From contig JAJRTI010000471.1 in the NCBI GenBank assembly GCA_024278415.1, forward strand, positions 1 through 27,595: a DNA stretch of 27,595 bases. Reading direction: 5' to 3'. A program made the position numbers and the translations under genes. Source of the DNA: Planctomycetota bacterium. GTDB taxonomy: Bacteria; Planctomycetota; Brocadiia; JAJRTI01. This document shows, piece after piece, positions 22,174 to 27,595 of this stretch (within the stretch, counting starts at the first letter, position 1; each line of letters begins with the position of its first letter). Under the pieces are notes generated by a model. It saw nothing but the letters and a program-made list of their open reading frames with translations. It had not been told where the DNA came from and ran no database searches.

Positions 22174-25100
22174 ATGAGCCGCTCATCCAACTGCAATTCG
22201 TGCCCCACCTCGCAAGTCGCGCTCACCACCGGCGCGCTTCAGCTCAAGCTCGGCAGCCGCCTTCCGGCCAAGGGCCGCGGCACCATCGGCTTGCAGCTCC
22301 AGTTCCACTACAACAGCCGCGAGTCCGGCCTCGTCGGCACCCAGCGTTCGCCCCTGCTCGGCCACCTTTGGTCCAGCACGATCACTCCTCGTATCGACAA
22401 CCACTACGACGAGGAGTTGAACGAGGATCTGCCCGTCGTGGTCCGTGCTACGGGCCCGGCGCACAAGTACTCCTACGATCCCATGCTGGAGACCTTCGAG
22501 CCGCCCGCCAACTGCTACGATCAACTCGCGTGGGACGATGAAGACCCTGACGTGCTCGTGCTCACCTCCAACGGAGTCTTTGAGCGCGAGTTCCGCAACG
22601 ACCCCGGGCTCGGCGAGACCTTCGGCGCGTGCATCGAGCGCGAAGTCGACCAGAACGGCAGCGAAGTCTACTACGCGTACGACGGGAGCAACCGGCTCGT
22701 GCGGCTCGAGGATCCCGAAGACCGCATCGTGTACTTCGGATACAACGCCAGCGACAAGATGGCCTCGGTCACCGACTGGGGAGGCCGCACCACGTACTTC
22801 GACTACGACGCCAACGATGACTTCACCACCGTCATTGGCCCGGAGCTGTGCGTCAACTACTTCCATTACGACGTGGATCACCACATCGTCACGGCCATCG
22901 ACCCCGAAGGCTACACCACCTACTACACGTACGACGCGTTCGGGCGCGTCATAGGTGAGCAACTCGTGGGCGTGGGCACGACCGTGTACGACTACTTGTC
23001 GGGCGCCACGCGCGTCACCAACCCGCTTGGCGAAGTGACGTACCACGAGTACAGCGCAGCCGCGTCCAAGCCCGAGCGCACCACCGACGCCCTCGGCAAC
23101 GTCACCTACTTCCAGTACGAAGACGGGCGCAAGATCGCGGCAACCGATGCGGCCGACAACACCTGGTACTACGCATACGACGCGGCCACGGGCAGGACCA
23201 TCAGTGACACCAACCCCCTTGGCCAGACCCGTTACTACGCGTACGACGAAGATCAGCGGCTGACCGTGGCCACGGATCGGCTCGGTGCGTCCACCTACTA
23301 CACGTACGACGTCAACAGCAACTACGCGAGCATCACGGATGGGCTCGGCCACACCCAGCACTTCGTGCACGACGCCGACGGCCAGCTCCTGGTGCTCACC
23401 AGCGCACGGGGTCACTCCCTCTACTACACGTACGACGCGTACGGCAACCAGACCAGCGTCCAAGACCCCGACGGCAACGTCGCCTACTACAACTTCGATA
23501 ACCTCGGCCGCCGCGTCTGCTCCATCGACCCACGGGGCTACGCCACGTACTTCGAGTACGACAAGCGCGACCGGCTCACCAAGAGCACCGACGCGCTGGG
23601 GTACACGCGCGAGCTGGGGTACGACGGCAACGGCCGTCTGACCGTGTCAATCGACCAGGCCGGCAACCCCACGTACTACCAGTACGGCGCCATGGGCCAG
23701 CGCATCGCGTCCACTGGGCCTGAGGGCCACACCTCCTACTTCCAGTACAACGCGGCCGGCCGGCTCATCGCCACCACCAACCCCCGGGGCTACTCCACGT
23801 ACTTCGGTTACGACGCGGCCGGCCAGCCCACCACGGTCACGGACGCGCTCGGCAACGTGGCCACCACCCACTACGACGACACCGGCCGGGTCTATGCCTC
23901 AACCGACCCGCGCGGCAACACCACGTACTTCGAATACGACGTGCTGGGCCGGCGCCATGCGGTCGTCGATGCACTGGGCAACGCGACCTACTACCATTTC
24001 GACGCGGAGGGCCGCACCCAGACCGCGATCGACGCCAAGGGCAATGCCACGTACTTCCACTACGACGCGCTCGGCCGGCAGACCCAGGTCGTGGACGCGC
24101 TTGGCCACACCACCGAGGCCCAATACGACCCTGACGGCAACCGCATCGCCACGACCGACGCCAAAGGCGACACCACGTACTTCCACTATGACGCACTGAA
24201 CCGCCGGACCAAGTCCATCGACGCGCTCGGCAACGAAGCCACATCCCAGTACGACGCCGGCGGCTACGTCATCGCGGCCATCGACCCCCGCGGTTTCACC
24301 ACGTACTTCGACTACAACGCACTGGGACGGCGCACTTCCACCACCGACCCCATCGGCAACGTCAGCCACGTCCAGTACGACGCCAGAGGCAACGCAGTGG
24401 CTCGCACCGACGCCCGCGGATACACCACCTACTCCAACTACGACGACTCCGGCCGTCTCGGTAGCCGAACAGACGCGATGGGCAACGCCACATACTTCGA
24501 GCGAGATGAGATGGGCGCGGTCATTGCACAGACCGATGCCAACGGCAACACCACATACTTCGGTTACGACCCCACAGGAAGGACCGTCACACAGACCTAC
24601 CCAACGGGCCACACGAGATACTGGGCATACAGCTCTACCGGAGATCTCACAACAGCGGTGAACTGTCGGGGCATGATCACCTACCACATCTATGACTCCG
24701 TCCGCCGTCTCGTCTCCACTCATTATCCTGACAATACGAGCATATACTTCGCCTACGACACAACTGGCTTACGCACTACGGCGATAGACAGCGATACAAC
24801 AAGTACTTGGCAGTATACTGCACTTGGCAACGTCAAGGCCTATTCCAGGAACATGGTGACCGCCTCATACTACTCCTATGATCCTGCTGGCAACATGGAC
24901 AAGATCGTCTATCCTTCCAGCAGCTCGGTTGAGTACACCTACTCAGCCAACAACCACATCGAGACCGTGACCGCGTTTGAGCGCTATACGGCCTACTACA
25001 GGTCAGATGAGAGCGGTCGCCTTACTGTGAAGCAACTCCCTAATGGATGCGTGACTTACTATGGGTACGACGGCGCAGGTCGGCTCATCGATATCGACCA

Positions 25101-26544
25101 TCTTGATCCAGAGATGACACCGCAGTCTGCCTTCCACTACTCATTCGGACCCGCGGGGCTTGTGACAAAGATCGTCCGCGAGAATACCGAGGTCCAGTAC
25201 ATGAGCTACGACGCCGAAGGTCGCCTCCTATCGTGCGATTGGCGCAGTGGCGGGATGGGACGGATTTATGCTTTCGAGTATTCGTACGACGCGAAGGGCC
25301 GACGAATCGGCGAGAGCGGGCCTTGGGGACCCGTCTATTATGTGTACGACGCTGCCGACCAGATGGTAAGCAGAGCCACCAGAACAGGTATATGGTACTA
25401 TGACTTTGACGAAGATGGCCATCAAGTATCGGTAGCAACAGAAGCGGGGCCTACTTACTTCGCGTGGTCGCCGCAAAGCATGCTTACACAGGTTGTCAAC
25501 CCGAATGGAGAGACCTGCTACTTTAGCTACGACAGCGTCTTCCGGCTGAGGCGTTCCTGCTCAGAGAAGAGGTCGGTGGGCCACCTGTGGGAGGGCATTG
25601 CCGCAAGTGTGCACGATGTGGAGGACGGTGCTCGAACGGAACTCGTCCACGGTCGCAGTAACGTGCCGGGAAGCGGAGGTCTGCTCTTGACCGAAGAAGA
25701 GGAGGGGCTCGCAAGCATGTATAGGCTGGATCAGGTTGGGAGCGTGCGATTGGTCACTGATAGTGCGGGGGCGGTCGTGCATCACTACGAGTACGGGCCC
25801 TTCGGCAGAACCATCTTGGATCTTGGCCAAGACAGCAGCCTCTACCACTTTGGCGGGGGACTGAAGCTTGGGGGTACTGGCCTTCTCCACATGGGCAATC
25901 GGGTGTATGATCCGGTAGTTGGGAGGTTCCTTTCGAATGACCCGGTAGCATCGGGCGTGTTCTACGAGTACGCGGCGGGGAACCCGGTGAGCTTCGTTGA
26001 TCCGCAAGGGACATCTCCCGTGCCGATTCATGGACTTGGGGTTGCCGAAGGGCTGTCGTTCTCGCTACCTGCACTGCCTGTCGTTAGGGCTCTGGTGACC
26101 GCGGCTGCTGCTGCTGGAGGAGTGGAGCGACAAGCGAGTGGGCCGGTGTGTGGCACGGGCCGCGACACGACTGATGGCTGCTGTGGTCAGTGGTACGATA
26201 GGCGAAACGTTCTTTCGGTGTTCAAAGACTGCTGGGTAGACGGTTGGAGTGCAATCCGAGATCTGTTTGACCGCGGGAATGCTGATTTCCCCTGTGCCCC
26301 TGGCAACCGTGATGCGCCGTGTGGCAGGCCTGGTGAGCCAACCGCTCCGTCCGGCCCCACCGGTCCTACCGGTCCCCCTCCGATGCCAGGCTCATGCGTG
26401 AGCGTGCGAGACTGCCACAATTACCCTGAGGAACCGCCGCAGAATACGCCAATGCCACCCATGATGCGCCCAGGCCAAGGAGGCTCAGGGGGCGGCGACG
26501 AGCTGCCTGATGAAGTGATCGAGTATATCCGGTCGCAGGGGTGA
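22174..26544 (+). CDS. Giant RHS/YD-repeat protein (RHS2), complete
   Basis: The protein has 1456 residues from the ATG at 22174, with AAGGA about 9 bases upstream; the in-frame GTG at 22081 overlaps the preceding gene and is unlikely. The N-terminus MSRSSNCNSCPT places Cys at 7 and 10 exactly as in RHS1, then GLQLQFHYNS and LGHLW. YD repeats fill about residues 150-1240. The RHS core ends with RVYDPVVGRFLSNDP (about 1243-1257) and NPVSFVDPQG (about 1270). The variable tip (about 1281-1456) has an Ala-rich hydrophobic stretch, eight Cys including CC, a collagen-like GPTGPTGPP segment and a Gly-rich tail. I see no nuclease, deaminase or other toxin motif, and no immunity-like gene follows. Base usage becomes visibly less GC-rich after about 24600. 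It could be a surface filament or a shell for the Cys-rich peptide. Confidence 0.95.
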   Translation: MSRSSNCNSCPTSQVALTTGALQLKLGSRLPAKGRGTIGLQLQFHYNSRESGLVGTQRSPLLGHLWSSTITPRIDNHYDEELNEDLPVVVRATGPAHKYSYDPMLETFEPPANCYDQLAWDDEDPDVLVLTSNGVFEREFRNDPGLGETFGACIEREVDQNGSEVYYAYDGSNRLVRLEDPEDRIVYFGYNASDKMASVTDWGGRTTYFDYDANDDFTTVIGPELCVNYFHYDVDHHIVTAIDPEGYTTYYTYDAFGRVIGEQLVGVGTTVYDYLSGATRVTNPLGEVTYHEYSAAASKPERTTDALGNVTYFQYEDGRKIAATDAADNTWYYAYDAATGRTISDTNPLGQTRYYAYDEDQRLTVATDRLGASTYYTYDVNSNYASITDGLGHTQHFVHDADGQLLVLTSARGHSLYYTYDAYGNQTSVQDPDGNVAYYNFDNLGRRVCSIDPRGYATYFEYDKRDRLTKSTDALGYTRELGYDGNGRLTVSIDQAGNPTYYQYGAMGQRIASTGPEGHTSYFQYNAAGRLIATTNPRGYSTYFGYDAAGQPTTVTDALGNVATTHYDDTGRVYASTDPRGNTTYFEYDVLGRRHAVVDALGNATYYHFDAEGRTQTAIDAKGNATYFHYDALGRQTQVVDALGHTTEAQYDPDGNRIATTDAKGDTTYFHYDALNRRTKSIDALGNEATSQYDAGGYVIAAIDPRGFTTYFDYNALGRRTSTTDPIGNVSHVQYDARGNAVARTDARGYTTYSNYDDSGRLGSRTDAMGNATYFERDEMGAVIAQTDANGNTTYFGYDPTGRTVTQTYPTGHTRYWAYSSTGDLTTAVNCRGMITYHIYDSVRRLVSTHYPDNTSIYFAYDTTGLRTTAIDSDTTSTWQYTALGNVKAYSRNMVTASYYSYDPAGNMDKIVYPSSSSVEYTYSANNHIETVTAFERYTAYYRSDESGRLTVKQLPNGCVTYYGYDGAGRLIDIDHLDPEMTPQSAFHYSFGPAGLVTKIVRENTEVQYMSYDAEGRLLSCDWRSGGMGRIYAFEYSYDAKGRRIGESGPWGPVYYVYDAADQMVSRATRTGIWYYDFDEDGHQVSVATEAGPTYFAWSPQSMLTQVVNPNGETCYFSYDSVFRLRRSCSEKRSVGHLWEGIAASVHDVEDGARTELVHGRSNVPGSGGLLLTEEEEGLASMYRLDQVGSVRLVTDSAGAVVHHYEYGPFGRTILDLGQDSSLYHFGGGLKLGGTGLLHMGNRVYDPVVGRFLSNDPVASGVFYEYAAGNPVSFVDPQGTSPVPIHGLGVAEGLSFSLPALPVVRALVTAAAAAGGVERQASGPVCGTGRDTTDGCCGQWYDRRNVLSVFKDCWVDGWSAIRDLFDRGNADFPCAPGNRDAPCGRPGEPTAPSGPTGPTGPPPMPGSCVSVRDCHNYPEEPPQNTPMPPMMRPGQGGSGGGDELPDEVIEYIRSQG

Positions 26545-26731
26545 GCGCGGCTGTGATGTCAACCATTGCTCAAGTCCCCACGGGCCCGCTGGAATTCGAG
26601 AATCAAGGACGACAGAAGTGACGAGCCCTCTTGTCATTGCTATGAGTAGAGAGCTGCTGGTGCCCTGACCCGTGTGCGTCGGGGGCACTGGAATGATTGC
26701 TGTAGAGCAGGAAGGGCTTGGTGGCGTGGTC

Positions 26732-26750
26732 GCTTCATCAATGATGAAGC
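26732..26750 (+). promoter_or_regulatory. Hairpin immediately before the radical SAM start codon
   Basis: GCTTCATCAATGATGAAGC is a perfect 8-base stem with a 3-base loop ending 4 bases before the ATG at 26755. It would cover the ribosome-binding position, where the only weak site is GATGAAG within the stem itself. It could limit translation of the enzyme or form part of a protein-binding site. The 210-base gap after RHS2 also contains a weaker GTGCCC/GGGCAC pair (26660-26688) without a T-run. Confidence 0.4.
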
Positions 26751-26754
26751 CCCC

Positions 26755-27595
26755 ATGCCTTACATTGACAGATCGACGCCTTTCGAGATGCGCGACATGC
26801 ACTATTGCTGGATACCAGATGCATCGTTGTACCACGTGTTTATGAGGGACGGGAAGCGGCTGCTGCTGCCCGCTGGTCTGTCATCTCCGTTTGAGGTCGA
26901 CGAGGCTGCCTTTGAGCTTCTTGACAGGTGCAGGCACAGCGCCCAATCATCCGTTCTCCAAGAACTGCAAAATCGCTACGGTCGAGACCGAGTCCAGGCA
27001 TGCGTGTCAGAGCTGTCTCGCTTGGTTGACGAGGGCGTCTTCGTGGAGACATCCCGCGAGCCGCTGGATGTTGACGCCCTGCTTGCACAGGGCCTTTCGA
27101 TGATCGTGCCCTTTGTCACAACACGATGCAACATGGCCTGCAAGTACTGCTACGAACGGCAAGGTACCGAGCGCTGTGGTGGGAGAGATACACCCGACGA
27201 TGTTCTGAGGAAGGCTGCAGGATTCCTGATCGAGCATTCAGGGGAGCGCGAACGCGTACACCTCTCCTTCTTTGGTGGCGAGCCCCTTCTTAACTTGCCC
27301 GCAATGCGGCGAGCCGTGGACTTCTGTCGGGAGAATGAGAAGCGATGGGGTAAGAGGACATCCTTCGGTGTAACGACGAACGGGACACTGCTCACTCCAG
27401 GAGTATCAGAATTCTTGGTCCGGAATGAGTTCTCTGTGATGATCAGTATGGATGCACCACCGGAAGTGCACGATTCTGCACGCCTGACGGTGCGAGGTCG
27501 AGGGACGATAGCGAAGGTAATGGCAGGTATACAGAATATGAAGAGAGCAGGAGGGCCTTTTAGCATTCGAGGCACCCTGGGCGTTCCACATGTCA
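26755..27595 (+). CDS. Radical SAM peptide-maturase-like protein, C-terminus beyond right edge
   Basis: 280 codons are visible. Residues 1-100 form an N-terminal domain (MPYIDRSTPFEMRDMHYCWI; FEVDEAAFELLDRCRH; LSRLVDEGVFVE) of the kind that precedes the radical SAM domain in peptide maturases such as SCIFF, QhpD and PqqE-related enzymes, where it recognises or positions the precursor. The cluster motif CNMACKYCYE gives C-x3-C-x2-C. FFGGEPLLN is a textbook GGE motif and VTTNGTLL and MISMDAPPEVHD follow, all typical of the SPASM subfamily. The SPASM cysteines would lie beyond the edge. Family members form thioether or C-C crosslinks in ribosomal peptides. The nearest Cys-rich candidate substrates are the protein at 21638 and the Cys-containing tip of RHS2. 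Confidence 0.9.
   Translation, partial: MPYIDRSTPFEMRDMHYCWIPDASLYHVFMRDGKRLLLPAGLSSPFEVDEAAFELLDRCRHSAQSSVLQELQNRYGRDRVQACVSELSRLVDEGVFVETSREPLDVDALLAQGLSMIVPFVTTRCNMACKYCYERQGTERCGGRDTPDDVLRKAAGFLIEHSGERERVHLSFFGGEPLLNLPAMRRAVDFCRENEKRWGKRTSFGVTTNGTLLTPGVSEFLVRNEFSVMISMDAPPEVHDSARLTVRGRGTIAKVMAGIQNMKRAGGPFSIRGTLGVPHV

Noticed and set aside
22183..23463. 426-codon minus-strand frame
   Set aside because: Antisense to the RHS2 repeats, same Val/Arg-rich artefact as opposite RHS1.
26060..26754. RHS toxin tip plus immunity gene
   Set aside because: No known toxin motif in the tip and no convincing small gene between 26544 and 26755; the next gene is a radical SAM enzyme.

Overview
The window looks like chromosomal accessory DNA from a GC-rich, Gram-negative-type bacterium. 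Evidence for this is the sigma-54 (RpoN) promoters and RpoN-type activators, heptosyltransferase-like (GT9) enzymes, densely overlapping genes, and very large YD/RHS-repeat proteins. Large multi-domain radical SAM/glycosyltransferase/methyltransferase fusions of this kind recall uncultivated lineages such as Planctomycetota/PVC or Hydrogenedentota-like bacteria. That placement is an impression; no taxonomic marker gene is present.

Layout. Positions 1-20354 are read leftwards. A sigma-54 promoter at about 20491-20508 precedes a coupled series of genes: an RpoN activator, a holin-like membrane peptide and a small unknown protein, then a run of glycosyltransferases, methyltransferases and a radical SAM/SPASM protein (18652 down to 10913), several overlapping by 4-20 bases. 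A second RpoN activator follows (10652-9462). A second sigma-54 promoter (9313-9330) then starts another leftward unit: a Pro-Thr-linker protein with a CxxC-array tail, a 919-residue radical SAM-glycosyltransferase-methyltransferase fusion, a methyltransferase, a GT9 enzyme, a 66-residue CxxC protein and a giant RHS protein that runs off the left edge. About 1.2 kb of mostly non-coding DNA (20355-21637) holds the divergent control region. A third sigma-54 promoter (21544-21561) reads rightwards into a 150-residue Cys-rich protein, a complete 1456-residue RHS protein and the start of a radical SAM peptide-maturase-like enzyme that runs off the right edge.

Interpretation. The two RHS genes sit at opposite ends in opposite orientation. 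Each lies in a unit that starts with a near-identical sigma-54 promoter (TTGGCAYGMCGCATGCWA) driving a Cys-rich small protein, and each unit also encodes a radical SAM enzyme. The inferred system is an RpoN-switched pathway. In it, Cys-rich ribosomal peptides and/or the RHS proteins are modified by radical SAM, methyl- and glycosyl-transfer enzymes, and the RHS shell displays or carries the product. The gene parts and promoters are seen directly. The joint function is a hypothesis.
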